Positions 55,099-63,495 are shown, counted from the stretch's first letter. The stretch is DNA of 64,000 bases from Fibrobacter sp. UWR4 (GCF_003149045.1 NZ_QGDU01000016.1:21681-85680), one strand, 5' to 3'. Notes: a model not told the origin generated them from the letters alone. Numbers and translations: made by a program.

Positions 55099-55860
55099 AT
55101 GATTAAGAAGATCGCTCTCGCTGGTGCTCTCGCAGCAACCGCATCTTTCGCAACTTGGGACAAGTTCCCCGTTCTGGAAAACCACAAGGGCCAGGCCAAG
55201 GTTGGCGTGACCTACGACATGCAGGGTGACTACAGCGACCTCGGCATTTATGCAGGCGCTCGCTACACTGTGATCCAGGGTCTGGAACTGGGCCTGAAGA
55301 TTCCGTTCCGCTTCTACTCTGACTTCGACGGCAACGATCTGAAGCAAGACGGCCTTGGCAACATCCCTCTCATGGTTCGCTACCAGTTCATGCCCGTCAT
55401 GAACGCATTCGTTGACGTGAACCTCCCGGTTGGTGACGACTCCTACAACGAAGAAGGCGCATGGGGCTTCCACGCTGGTGTGCAGTACTCTCAGGGCTTC
55501 GGCATGGTTACTCTCGGTACTGAAGCCGGCTTGACCATCACTACCGAAGGTGACGACGAAGTTTCTCCTCCGTGGAACCTGAACGTCGGTGCAGAAGCTG
55601 ACTTCACTATCGGCGGCCCCGTTACCCCGTACGTTGGTGCAGATTTGAACGTCCTTCTGGGCGAATACACCCACGATGGCGACGAAATTCCGGGTTCTGA
55701 CGAAAGCGGTACCCTCGGTCTGTGGATCTACGTCGGTGCTGGCTATGCCATTAACGAACAGATTGGTCTTGACCTCTCCTTCGGTTTTGGCCTGGGTGAA
55801 GACTACTACGGCAAAGACACTCCGATGTCCATCGACTTCAACGCTTCTTTCAAGTTCTAA
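55099..55860 (+). CDS. Outer-membrane beta-barrel protein, paralogue of the next gene
   Basis: This 253-residue protein has a signal peptide (MIKKIALAGALAATASFA). The mature N-terminus TWDKFPVL resembles that of the next protein (TWDFYPVQ). There are about 10-12 amphipathic strands and a terminal Phe (FNASFKF). Some strands carry acidic loops (GDDSYNEEGAWG, TTEGDDE) that could bind calcium. AAGGAG lies 8 bp before the ATG. A terminator lies downstream. Confidence 0.8.
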   Translation: MIKKIALAGALAATASFATWDKFPVLENHKGQAKVGVTYDMQGDYSDLGIYAGARYTVIQGLELGLKIPFRFYSDFDGNDLKQDGLGNIPLMVRYQFMPVMNAFVDVNLPVGDDSYNEEGAWGFHAGVQYSQGFGMVTLGTEAGLTITTEGDDEVSPPWNLNVGAEADFTIGGPVTPYVGADLNVLLGEYTHDGDEIPGSDESGTLGLWIYVGAGYAINEQIGLDLSFGFGLGEDYYGKDTPMSIDFNASFKF

Positions 55861-55940
55861 TGAACCCCGTTCAAAAAGTCCTTGGCTAGCGTCTTGGGCT
55901 TTTTGTTCACAAAAAACTTAAGAAACTTAAGTTTTACAAG

Positions 55941-55969
55941 AAGCACTCGGCATTAGCCGAGTGCTTTTT
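55941..55969 (+). terminator. Terminator between the two paralogous barrel genes
   Basis: The perfect stem AGCACTCGGC-ATTA-GCCGAGTGCT is followed by TTTTC. A weaker hairpin (about 55876-55908) precedes it. The third barrel gene therefore probably has its own promoter or depends on read-through. Confidence 0.9.
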
Positions 55970-56004
55970 CTAATTTGTTGATGTTGGAATTTATGGAGAT
56001 TCAT

Positions 56005-56841
56005 ATGTTCAAGAAAATCGCAATCGTCGCAGCCATGGCTGCAACCGCCTCCTTTGCCACCTGGGACTTCTATCCGGTGCAGGATGCAGGCAAGGCATCC
56101 TTCAAGGCAGGACTTTATTACGATGCCGATGACGACTGGAGCCAGGCAGGCCTCAAGATTGGCGCTCGTTTTAGCGTGATCAAGGGTCTGGAAATTTCCT
56201 TGCAGAGCTTTGGCTACCAGTTCTGGGGCGAAACCGACTGCGGAGGCTGCGCCAACGGCGGTAACGGTCTTACCGACATGACTCTGGGCGTCCGCTTTGA
56301 AGTCGCCCCCATGGTAACCGCATTCCTTGACCTAAACCTCCCCACCGGTAACGATGACTACGATGGTCTTGGCACGACCCGTCCCACCAATGACGAACTT
56401 TCCCTCTACATGGGCGCACAGTTCTCCCTGCCCACTGGCGTGAAGGGTTTTGACTTTGGCGCTGAAGGCGGTATCTACTGGGGTTTTGAACACGACAATC
56501 ACGAACGCGGTCTGGACATCCACATGGGTGCCGAAGCCCGCTACGAAATCCCCACCGTCAAAGGTCTGGCACCTTACATGGGTCTCCAGCTGAAGTACCG
56601 CTTGACCGAAAGTGAATACGAAAGGGATAAAGACAACCACGACTACGGCTATGACGACAATGGCACCACCCAGTTCAATCTCTGGCTCGGTGCAGCATTC
56701 GCCATTGACCCCATGATTACCGTGAAGGCACACCTGATCTTCCGTAACGAAGATTACGAAGGTGCCAACGACGACGGAAACATCCACCGTATGGATGGCG
56801 AAGCAACCGGCGTCTACATGGGCTGCGAACTGTTCTTCTAA
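56005..56841 (+). CDS. Outer-membrane beta-barrel protein, paralogue of the previous gene
   Basis: This 278-residue protein has a signal peptide (MFKKIAIVAAMAATASFA) followed by TWDFYPVQ. The strand pattern parallels the 55099 protein (GLKIGARFSVIKGLEISL against IYAGARYTVIQGLELGL), and it ends YMGCELFF. It has an extra cysteine loop (DCGGCANGGNG). The ATG at 56005 has GGAG 7 bp before it and gives a clean signal peptide; the frame is open 10 codons further upstream. Confidence 0.82.
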   Translation: MFKKIAIVAAMAATASFATWDFYPVQDAGKASFKAGLYYDADDDWSQAGLKIGARFSVIKGLEISLQSFGYQFWGETDCGGCANGGNGLTDMTLGVRFEVAPMVTAFLDLNLPTGNDDYDGLGTTRPTNDELSLYMGAQFSLPTGVKGFDFGAEGGIYWGFEHDNHERGLDIHMGAEARYEIPTVKGLAPYMGLQLKYRLTESEYERDKDNHDYGYDDNGTTQFNLWLGAAFAIDPMITVKAHLIFRNEDYEGANDDGNIHRMDGEATGVYMGCELFF

Positions 56842-56846
56842 TTATG

Positions 56847-56870
56847 ACGCAGGGGGCAGAGCCCCCATGC
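56847..56870. repeat. G/C-block hairpin repeat before the peptide-binding gene
   Basis: GACGCAGGGGGCAGAGCCCCCATGC is a hairpin of the same type as at 31749-31776. It fills the gap between the convergent barrel gene and peptide-binding gene. Confidence 0.55.
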
Positions 56871-56871
56871 A

Positions 56872-58674
56872 TCATTTAACATCGTAGGCGGGGACGGGCA
56901 GGCTTGAGTTTTCCTTCATGGCCTTGTCGAGGGCAGCGGACTTGGCAGGGTCCAACCACCAGTAAACCGGAATAGCGTCTTCGCGGTTGAAGTTGTCCAG
57001 TACCTTTTCCGGCATGCCGTAGCGGTTCCAGTACAAAATGCGATGGTGATCGCACTGCCACATGAGAACATAGGGAACGATTTCCGCCAGACGGTTATCC
57101 AGCGCCTTCAGGATTTCGTTGCGCTTGGCCAGATCGAATTCCGTCTTCTGCAGGTTAATGAGGCTATCCACCACAGCGTCCTGGAGACCACTCAGGTTGT
57201 TGGTTCCCTTCTGATTTGCAGTTTCAGAGGACCAGCTGGCTTCAGGATCGCGAAGGCGACCTGCGCCCCAATTCACCCAGTAGAGGTCAAAGTCGGCATC
57301 GTCCAGACGCTTGCGCAGAGTGCTCTGGCTCATCTTCTCGATAGTAGCCACAACGCCAACCTTCTTCAGGTCTTCCTGGAAGAGAGTCAAGTGGCGGAGA
57401 TCTTCACTGCTAGTGATGAAATTAATCTTGAAAGGCTTACCATCCTTTTCCAGCACACCTTCGGCATTTACCTTATAGCCAGCTTCTGCGAAAAGGGCGC
57501 GGGCTTCGTCCGGATTATAACGATACTGCGGGGCATTGGGATTCTGGTTGTTTTCCCAAAGGTCCGGATAGTAGCTGTTCAGCAGGAAGTATTGACCGTA
57601 CATGTATTTTTCGTTCATGGCTTCACGGTTCATCAGGAGGGACAGAGCCTTGCGAACGCGAACATCCTGATATTCCGACTTACGCAAGTTAATAGCCATA
57701 CCCTGGAACCCGATAGGTTCCTTGTTGTAGATACGCTGCTTGACGGCCCAACCCTTCTGGACTGCGTCAAAGTCGGTCTGCTTCATCCAGATACTGCTGG
57801 TATAAATAGCGTAGGCATTGAAGTCCTGTTTCTTGAAAGCTTCCAGAGCCTTGGTCTGGTCGTTCATAAAGCGATAGCGAATCTTCTGGAAGTTGTACTT
57901 ACCGCGGTTCCAGTTCTTCTTGAAGCCCCACCAGTCTGCACGGCGGGCCAACTCCACGTAACGATCTTCACGGAAGGTCTTGATCTTGTAGGGACCGCTA
58001 ACCACAGGGAATTCATAACGAATCTGGTTAAAGTCCTTACCCTGCCAAACATGCTTGGGGAAAGCCAACATACCAGCAGCTTCCCAGAAGTTGCCCCAGT
58101 GAGTTTCCTTCGCCACCATCTTGATGGTCTGGGGATCAACCACTTCCGGACGGTCAAAGCGGGAAAGTCCCACCTTGAAAATGGGAGTCAGATTCTTCTC
58201 GTCCATGATGACGTCGTAATAGAACTGGATGTCTTCGGCGGTAACGGGCTTTCCGTCACTCCACTTGGCGCGGGTATCCACATGGAAGGTAAAGGTGCGA
58301 CCATCCTCCCCCACAGTCCAGCTGTCAGCCAGAACGCCCACTTCGCGGTCTTCCGTGGTGTGGAGGGAAACTAGCGGTTCGTACATCATGCCCATCAACT
58401 CTGCGGAGAAACTGTTGTAGTCTTCCCACATGTTAAAGGACTTGGGCATGGCAGATCCCCACAAGGTAATGGCACCGCAGGGGCGAGCATCCTTACTGGC
58501 AATGGGGTCAAACTCGCCCGTTGCTTCGGGATCGTCCGCAATAGCCGGGCAGTCCGCTTCGGAAACAGCAGCAGAATTCTTCTTGGAAGAATCCTTGGAA
58601 TCATTGCAGGCGGCAAGGCCAAAAGCGAGAGCCGTTACAACGGCAACGCTCAATACGTTCTTATAAATCTTCAT
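56872..58674 (-). CDS. Family 5 extracellular solute-binding lipoprotein (peptide/oligopeptide type)
   Basis: This 600-residue lipoprotein (ALAFGLAAC) has the SBP_bac_5 fold. Typical stretches are AKWSDGKPVTAEDIQFYYD, FPVVSGPYKIKTFREDRY, VRKALSLLMNREAMNEK and YNPDEARALFAEAGY. Such proteins deliver peptides or other solutes to Dpp/Opp-type ABC importers. The permease and ATPase genes are not nearby, so it is an orphan here. I chose the ATG at 58674; upstream codons in the same frame come from a repeat sequence (58697-58735) and are unlikely to be translated. Confidence 0.88.
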   Translation of the reverse strand: MKIYKNVLSVAVVTALAFGLAACNDSKDSSKKNSAAVSEADCPAIADDPEATGEFDPIASKDARPCGAITLWGSAMPKSFNMWEDYNSFSAELMGMMYEPLVSLHTTEDREVGVLADSWTVGEDGRTFTFHVDTRAKWSDGKPVTAEDIQFYYDVIMDEKNLTPIFKVGLSRFDRPEVVDPQTIKMVAKETHWGNFWEAAGMLAFPKHVWQGKDFNQIRYEFPVVSGPYKIKTFREDRYVELARRADWWGFKKNWNRGKYNFQKIRYRFMNDQTKALEAFKKQDFNAYAIYTSSIWMKQTDFDAVQKGWAVKQRIYNKEPIGFQGMAINLRKSEYQDVRVRKALSLLMNREAMNEKYMYGQYFLLNSYYPDLWENNQNPNAPQYRYNPDEARALFAEAGYKVNAEGVLEKDGKPFKINFITSSEDLRHLTLFQEDLKKVGVVATIEKMSQSTLRKRLDDADFDLYWVNWGAGRLRDPEASWSSETANQKGTNNLSGLQDAVVDSLINLQKTEFDLAKRNEILKALDNRLAEIVPYVLMWQCDHHRILYWNRYGMPEKVLDNFNREDAIPVYWWLDPAKSAALDKAMKENSSLPVPAYDVK

Positions 58675-58696
58675 AGTTCGTCTCAAATAAAAAAAC

Positions 58697-58735
58697 ACTG
58701 GATTGCCACGCCGCTTCGCTCCTCGCAATGACGGC
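58697..58735. repeat. Dispersed intergenic repeat (CGTCATTGCGAGGAGCG type)
   Basis: The minus strand reads CGTCATTGCGAGGAGCGAAG and continues to GTGGCAATCC. This is the well-known kind of dispersed bacterial repeat that is sometimes translated as spurious peptide. A related element, CGTCATTCTGAGCGTAGCG, lies inside the FISUMP gene (62170-62200). Confidence 0.65.
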
Positions 58736-58758
58736 GGGCTTGTATAAAGCGCAATCCA

Positions 58759-59580
58759 TTAAGGCAACCCTGCGTGGCGGGCAACCGGTTTTACCTTCAC
58801 CGGCGCAGGCTTATTCGCTTCTTCTGCAGCCGTAGCCGCATCTTCGGCCAGGAGCATTTCCAGGCTGACACGGGCGGCTTCCTGTTCGGCAGTCTTCTTG
58901 TTGGGACCAACCCCACGACCATAAGTCTTGTCATTGATATGGACTTCCGTGGTGAATTCCTTCTGATGTTCCGGACCGGTTTCACCGATTAGCACATACT
59001 CCGGAGAAGTACGGCGCTTGCCCTGCAGGTATTCCAGAAGGGCGCTCTTGTGGTTCACGAAATCGTTGGCGACGATAATGTCCTTGATGCGGGGGAAGTG
59101 GAACTTGTTCAGGATGGCACGGACTTCTTCCAGACCACCATCCAGATACACGGCGCCAAGAACGGCTTCGTAGGCGTCCGCCAGAATGGTTTCCTTGCCA
59201 CGACCCGACATTTTCATTTCAGCCTTGCCGATACGGATGTACTCGTCCAGGTCCCATTCCTTACTAGACTGGGCACAGGCATGGCCAGACACGATGGCAC
59301 TCTTGCGCTTGGACAAGTCACCTTCAGGATCGTTGGGATAATTGCGGTACAAATACTCGGTGGTCAGCATGTTGAGCACGGAGTCACCCAGGAATTCCAG
59401 ACGTTCGTTGTTGTTCTCGTAGGGCAGGTCCTTGCCCATGAGGAAAGAACGGTGGACCAGGGCGTGAGCCAGCAGTTCCGGATCCCTGAATCTGTACCCA
59501 AGCTTCGCCTCAAGCCCGCCTTCGGACTTCTGGCGAAACCAGAGTTTTAAAACCTTATGCAATAAGTTTTCGTTTTCCAA
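58759..59580 (-). CDS. rnc: Ribonuclease III
   Basis: RNase III cuts double-stranded RNA and processes rRNA precursors. This 273-residue protein has the signature ERLEFLGDS (Glu59, Glu62, Asp66), the second metal-binding part ADAYEAVLGAVYLDGG, and a C-terminal double-stranded RNA-binding domain (about 190-262) with a short Pro/Ala/Lys tail. No ATG fits. The likely start is TTG at 59580, with AGGAG 7 bp before it, a rare start that would lower expression. It lies downstream of acpP beyond a terminator, as part of the common fab-acp-rnc neighbourhood. Confidence 0.93.
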   Translation of the reverse strand: MENENLLHKVLKLWFRQKSEGGLEAKLGYRFRDPELLAHALVHRSFLMGKDLPYENNNERLEFLGDSVLNMLTTEYLYRNYPNDPEGDLSKRKSAIVSGHACAQSSKEWDLDEYIRIGKAEMKMSGRGKETILADAYEAVLGAVYLDGGLEEVRAILNKFHFPRIKDIIVANDFVNHKSALLEYLQGKRRTSPEYVLIGETGPEHQKEFTTEVHINDKTYGRGVGPNKKTAEQEAARVSLEMLLAEDAATAAEEANKPAPVKVKPVARHAGLP

Positions 59581-59587
59581 ATGTTAC

Positions 59588-59592
59588 TCCTA
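59588..59592 (-). promoter_or_regulatory. Ribosome-binding site that fixes the TTG start of rnc
   Basis: AGGAG on the minus strand is spaced 7 bases from TTG. The nearest in-frame ATG inside the gene would remove the N-terminal helix, so the site decides the unusual start. Confidence 0.7.
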
Positions 59593-59696
59593 TTCATGCG
59601 GATACTACCGCCTGTGATAAAGGGAAAATTAAAAAATTAACGTCACTTCGTTTAGGATAAAACAGCCGATGCCGAAACAAGTTCGGCATGACGCTC

Positions 59697-59737
59697 AAAA
59701 AAAAACGGCCCCGGTTTTATACCGGAGACCGTTTTCA
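59697..59737 (-). terminator. Terminator after acpP
   Basis: On the minus strand AACGGTCTCCGGT-ATAAA-ACCGGGGCCGTT forms a long hairpin followed by a T run. A second small palindrome (GCCGAA-CAAG-TTCGGC, 59670-59689) lies just beyond it. Confidence 0.9.
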
Positions 59738-59761
59738 ATTCCTTAGAATCGAGAGACTTAA

Positions 59762-60001
59762 TTAAGCCTTCTTGGATTCGATGAAGGCGACAACGTCAGA
59801 AACCTTCTGGAACTTTTCTGCGTCGGAGTCGAGGATTTCGACTTCGAATTCGTCTTCGAGAGCCATAACCAGTTCGACGCGGTCGAGAGAGTCTGCGCCG
59901 AGGTCGTTGCTGAATTCGGATTCAGGCTTCACATCTTCAGCCTTAACTTCGAGCTTGGCAACGATAACGTCGGTTACCTTCTTAAAAATTTCTTCGTTCA
60001 T
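59762..60001 (-). CDS. acpP: Acyl carrier protein
   Basis: ACP carries growing fatty acyl chains on a phosphopantetheine arm. This 79-residue protein is acidic and has the modification site [10 protein letters not shown] (Ser38). The ATG at 60001 has GGAG 7 bp upstream, which is better than the ATG four codons earlier. It follows fabG by 54 bp on the minus strand and ends at a strong terminator, matching high expression. Confidence 0.95.
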   Translation of the reverse strand: MNEEIFKKVTDVIVAKLEVKAEDVKPESEFSNDLGADSLDRVELVMALEDEFEVEILDSDAEKFQKVSDVVAFIESKKA

Positions 60002-60055
60002 TTGATACTCCATTTTAGGATTTTAGTGTTTGAGTTTAAATTTAGTAAAAAAATC

Positions 60056-60796
60056 TTATGCGTTCAAGCCCCCGTCAACGCCCAGTACCTGTCCGGTAAT
60101 GTAGGATGCGTCGTCGGATGCCAGGAATGCAACAGCCTTGGCCACGTCTTCCGGGTTACCAATACGCTGCAGAGGAATGCTTGCTGCGTACTTTTCCTTG
60201 GTAGCGTCGTCCATCTTGGCAGTCATGTCGGTGCCAATGAAGCCAGGAGCAACAGCGTTCACGGTAATGCCGCGGGAAGCGAATTCCATGGCGTTGGACT
60301 TGGTCATGCCGATCACGCCAGCCTTGGCACCGGCATAGTTAGCCTGGCCTGCCTGACCGCGGATAGCGTTGATGCTGGTAATATTGACAATGCGGCCTGC
60401 GCGCTTGCCCATCATGGTGCGAGCCACGGCGCGGGTGCAAAGGAACACGGAACGGAGGTTGGTCTGGATGACGGCGTCGAAGTCTTCGTCCTTCATGCGC
60501 ATCAGGAGACCATCGCGGGTAATGCCAGCGTTGTTCACGAGAATATCAACGGTGCCCATGTCAGTGATGATCTGCTTGAACACGTTCTGCACGGTTTCGG
60601 AGTTGCCCACGTCGCAAGCATAGCTCTTGACCTGCACGCCCAGTTCGGCGCTCAACTGGTTAGCCAAGTCTTCCTTGACGGAAGTGGAAAGGATGGCAAC
60701 GTCGGCACCTTCGCGTGCAAGTTCTGTAGCGATGGCCAGACCGATACCACGGGAAGCACCAGTAACGATGGCTTTCTTACCTGTAAGTTTACCCAT
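60056..60796 (-). CDS. fabG: 3-oxoacyl-[acyl-carrier-protein] reductase
   Basis: FabG reduces 3-oxoacyl-ACP with NADPH in the fatty-acid elongation cycle. This 246-residue protein is a short-chain dehydrogenase with the nucleotide motif TGASRGIG (12-19), NNAG (88-91) and the Ser141-Tyr154-Lys158 active site (YAGAK in place of the commoner YSAAK). The start at 60796 is supported by GAGGA 9 bp upstream. It lies between fabD and acpP, but a 148-bp palindrome-rich spacer separates it from fabD. Confidence 0.95.
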   Translation of the reverse strand: MGKLTGKKAIVTGASRGIGLAIATELAREGADVAILSTSVKEDLANQLSAELGVQVKSYACDVGNSETVQNVFKQIITDMGTVDILVNNAGITRDGLLMRMKDEDFDAVIQTNLRSVFLCTRAVARTMMGKRAGRIVNITSINAIRGQAGQANYAGAKAGVIGMTKSNAMEFASRGITVNAVAPGFIGTDMTAKMDDATKEKYAASIPLQRIGNPEDVAKAVAFLASDDASYITGQVLGVDGGLNA

Positions 60797-60838
60797 TTGA
60801 TAGTTCCTCATAAATTAAAAGTTTAGCAGTCAGGTGCG

Positions 60839-60943
60839 AGGTCGGTCGCCTTCGGCTCCCTTTGAGGTATGAGGTTAAAGCCTAACAACCTCAAAGCGAA
60901 CGTAGTGAGCGACCTCATGCCTCAAGGCACGAAGTGCCGACCT
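60839..60943. repeat. Complex palindromic repeat between fabD and fabG
   Basis: Outer arms AGGTCGG (60839-60845) and CCGACCT (60937-60943) enclose nested pairs such as TTTGAGG / CCTCAAA and CACGAAGTG. It fills nearly the whole spacer and could fold into a branched RNA in the fabD-fabG transcript. It is probably a repeat-derived element. Confidence 0.6.
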
Positions 60944-60944
60944 A

Positions 60945-61865
60945 TTAGCCCTTCAGGGCTGCAAATGCTTCGATGGTTTCGACGGGGGTGACCTTCACGT
61001 CGCGGCTGATCTTGCGCATGAGACCCATGAGAACCTTGCCGGAACCCACTTCAACACCCTGAGTGACACCCAGAGAGATAGCCTTGTTCATGCAGTCGTT
61101 CCAGCGGACCGGGGACACCAGCTGGCGGACCAGCAGGTCTGCAATTTCCTTGCCGGAGGTGACAGGTTCAGCAATCACGTTAGCGATGACCGGCTTAGCC
61201 ACATCGTTGAAGGTAGTCTTTGCAATAGCTTCGGCGAGACCCGGCTGAGCGAACTGCATCAGCGGAGAGTGGAAAGCGCCGGACACTGCCAGAGGAATGG
61301 CCTTGATGCCAGCAGCACCGCAGTTTTCGCAGAGCTTGGCAACGCCTTCCTGAGCACCAGACACGACGATCTGGCCCGGGCAGTTGATGTTGGCGGGAAC
61401 CACAACCCCTGCATCCTTCACGGATTCGCAGAGTTCCAAAATCTTGGATTCTTCCTGGCCCATGATAGCGGCCATGGCACCGGGGTTCTTGGAACCGGCA
61501 GAGGCCATGAGTTCGCCGCGGGTGCGGACCAGGCGGAGACCGTCGGCAAAGCTGAAGCCGCCGGCAGCGTAGATTGCAGAGTATTCACCCAGGGAGTGAC
61601 CTGCAACGTAGTCAAATTCAAAACCTTCGGACTTTAGGAGTTCCATGACCATTGCGGACACGGTGAAAAGTGCGGGCTGAGTATTGTCAGTGCTCTTGAG
61701 AACATCTTCCGGACCTTCAGCCATAAGCTTGGACAGAGAGAAGCCGAGAATTTCGTCAGCTTCCTGCATGATCTTCTTAGCAGGTTCAAAAGTAGAAGCG
61801 AGAGTCTGGCCCATACCGACGTACTGTGCGCCCTGGCCAGGGAAAAGAAGAATAGTCTTGGACAT
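60945..61865 (-). CDS. fabD: Malonyl-CoA:ACP transacylase
   Basis: FabD moves the malonyl group from CoA to ACP, supplying the fatty-acid elongation cycle. This 306-residue protein has the nucleophile elbow GHSLGEYSA (Ser91), the Arg that binds the malonyl carboxylate (Arg116 in TRGELM) and the catalytic His199 in SGAFHSPLM. AAGGAAA precedes the ATG. It is the first gene of the fabD-fabG-acpP run. Confidence 0.95.
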   Translation of the reverse strand: MSKTILLFPGQGAQYVGMGQTLASTFEPAKKIMQEADEILGFSLSKLMAEGPEDVLKSTDNTQPALFTVSAMVMELLKSEGFEFDYVAGHSLGEYSAIYAAGGFSFADGLRLVRTRGELMASAGSKNPGAMAAIMGQEESKILELCESVKDAGVVVPANINCPGQIVVSGAQEGVAKLCENCGAAGIKAIPLAVSGAFHSPLMQFAQPGLAEAIAKTTFNDVAKPVIANVIAEPVTSGKEIADLLVRQLVSPVRWNDCMNKAISLGVTQGVEVGSGKVLMGLMRKISRDVKVTPVETIEAFAALKG

Positions 61866-62148
61866 TGTTATTTCCTTAGTGTAAACAACGACTTGTAATA
61901 TACGTCACAAAATTACAAAAATCATACCGCAAACAGGAGGGTCAAGTTCAAATTCAATGATATAAAAAGGTGTCTAAAGACTTACGTCACCAAAAAGGCT
62001 ATCTCTTTGAGCATCAAAGGATTAAGCGCATCAGAACAAGGTCAAGGATTTTATATTTTACGCAAAACATCATCGGGACGGGCCTAGCCCTGGAGCCTTT
62101 TTGTTGAAAGTTTATATCTTTTTTTCTGGGAATAAATTAGGAGAACAT
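61866..62148. other. Divergent intergenic region between fabD and the FISUMP gene
   Basis: This 283-bp region holds both promoters. A GGGCCTAGCCC palindrome followed by GGAGCCTTTTT lies near 62080-62101 and could be a weak terminator or leader hairpin. No gene is seen. Confidence 0.5.
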
Positions 62149-63495
62149 ATGAAAAATTCTTTTCCGAGTGTCATTCTGAGCGTAGCGAAGAATCTAGCGA
62201 TGTTGTCTATCGCCGCGATCATGCTTATTGCCTGCGGTGGCGATAACGGCTCTAGCGCCAAGGACGAAGATTCCTCTAGCAGCGTTGCTGACGAGGAAAA
62301 ATCCTCCTCTAGCACCAAGAATGGCTCCTCTAGCGATAAGGAATCCTCCAGCTCTGCTAAGGAATCCTCCAGCTCGCAGAGCAAATACGTCTGCGACATT
62401 TACACCTTGGCTGACGCATTGAGCTGTAAGTGTGACGAAAATCGCGAAGGCAAGCTTTCTTACAACTACGACAGCAACGTGGAGCTGGTCTGCATCCATG
62501 ACGCCGAACTGAACAAGTGGGGCTGGATCGTCAAGAAGGACGAATCTTCTTCCTCCAGCGAAGCCAGGAGCAGCTCCAGCTCTGCAAAGAGCAGCAGCTC
62601 TTCCAGCGTCATCCTGAGCTCATCGAGCGAAGTATCCAGTAGCTCAGTCAAGAGCAGTTCTTCTGTTGCTTCGAGCTCTAGCGCTAAGTCTTCCTCCAGC
62701 TCGGTGAAGTCCTCTTCCAGCTCAGCCAAGAGCAGCAGCTCTAGCGCAAAGTCTTCCAGCTCTAGCGTGAAGGTCTCTTCTAGCAGTAGCGAATACGTGC
62801 CGTTTGATCATAAAAAATACTTAGCTCCTGAAATGACTGTTGGCCCTGATAGGTACAAACAGTTTACCGATTCCCGTAATGGCCGTAGCTATTACTACAT
62901 CACTATTACCGGAAAGGATACCAGCGGTAATGCCAATTCTGTGACCGTCATGGCAGAAAATTTGAACATCGGTGAAATGATTCGTGGAAGGAAAAATCAA
63001 GAAGACGACTCAAAAATCGAACGTTACTGCTATGATAATGACACTACCAATTGCGACAGGTATGGCGGCCTGTACCAGTGGGCAGAAATGATGGACTTGC
63101 CCAGCGAATGCAATACAAAGAGCTGCGCAGATCAGATTAAGGAAAATCACCAAGGAATTTGCCCGACCGGTTGGAGATTGCTGACCTACAATGATATGTA
63201 TACAATTGTAAATGCTGATGGAAATAAATATGGCATTGAAGGTGTTCGTGCAATTCCGTTTGGTGGCTATAATACCACAGGCTACTCCTTGGTTGGCGCA
63301 GGATACCTGTGGAATTCCGTATTCAAAAATGTTGATTCCATAACATACTGGTACTATCCAGAAGAGGATGTGGTTGAAGAATCGTCTCCTGTTGGCGCAA
63401 AAGCTTCGGGAACTAGTGTTTCTGGTACAGATTTTATGTTTTATGCTCAGTATAAAACACAGGGTATGTCCGTCCGTTGTGTAATGGTGGAATAG
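62149..63495 (+). CDS. FISUMP (Fibrobacter major paralogous domain) lipoprotein with long Ser-rich linker
   Basis: This 448-residue lipoprotein has its lipid-bearing Cys29 in MLIAC. A first Ser/Lys/Glu linker (about 33-75), a small cysteine-containing segment (YVCDIYTLADALSCKC) and a second, very Ser-rich linker (about 135-215) come first. A FISUMP domain then fills the last about 225 residues (MAENLNIGEMI, YDNDTTNCDRYGGLYQWAEMMDLP, GICPTGWRLLTYNDM). The domain is typical of Fibrobacter surface proteins; its function is unknown. The signal peptide includes SVILSVAKNL, which is a translated copy of a dispersed repeat. AGGAG lies 6-7 bp before the ATG; upstream codons in frame are not needed. 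Confidence 0.9.
   Translation: MKNSFPSVILSVAKNLAMLSIAAIMLIACGGDNGSSAKDEDSSSSVADEEKSSSSTKNGSSSDKESSSSAKESSSSQSKYVCDIYTLADALSCKCDENREGKLSYNYDSNVELVCIHDAELNKWGWIVKKDESSSSSEARSSSSSAKSSSSSSVILSSSSEVSSSSVKSSSSVASSSSAKSSSSSVKSSSSSAKSSSSSAKSSSSSVKVSSSSSEYVPFDHKKYLAPEMTVGPDRYKQFTDSRNGRSYYYITITGKDTSGNANSVTVMAENLNIGEMIRGRKNQEDDSKIERYCYDNDTTNCDRYGGLYQWAEMMDLPSECNTKSCADQIKENHQGICPTGWRLLTYNDMYTIVNADGNKYGIEGVRAIPFGGYNTTGYSLVGAGYLWNSVFKNVDSITYWYYPEEDVVEESSPVGAKASGTSVSGTDFMFYAQYKTQGMSVRCVMVE
62170..62200 (+). repeat. Dispersed repeat embedded in the FISUMP signal peptide
   Basis: GTCATTCTGAGCGTAGCGAA matches the common CGTCATTCTGAGCGAAGCG-type element and is read as SVILSVAKN. A degenerate copy (GCGTCATCCTGAGCTCATCG) lies in the Ser-rich linker near 62608-62641. 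Confidence 0.55.

Noticed and set aside
58675..58728. N-terminal extension of the peptide-binding lipoprotein (MRGAKRRGNP...)
   Set aside because: These codons come from a dispersed repeat, would block the lipoprotein signal, and an ATG at 58674 gives a normal signal peptide.
61980..62100. Structured RNA gene or tRNA between fabD and the FISUMP gene
   Set aside because: No cloverleaf or conserved RNA core could be drawn; only a weak GGGCCTAGCCC palindrome is present.
62530..62790. Short repeated units that could look like a CRISPR array
   Set aside because: They are AGC/TCT/TCC serine codons of a linker, with no constant repeat or spacer length and an unbroken reading frame.
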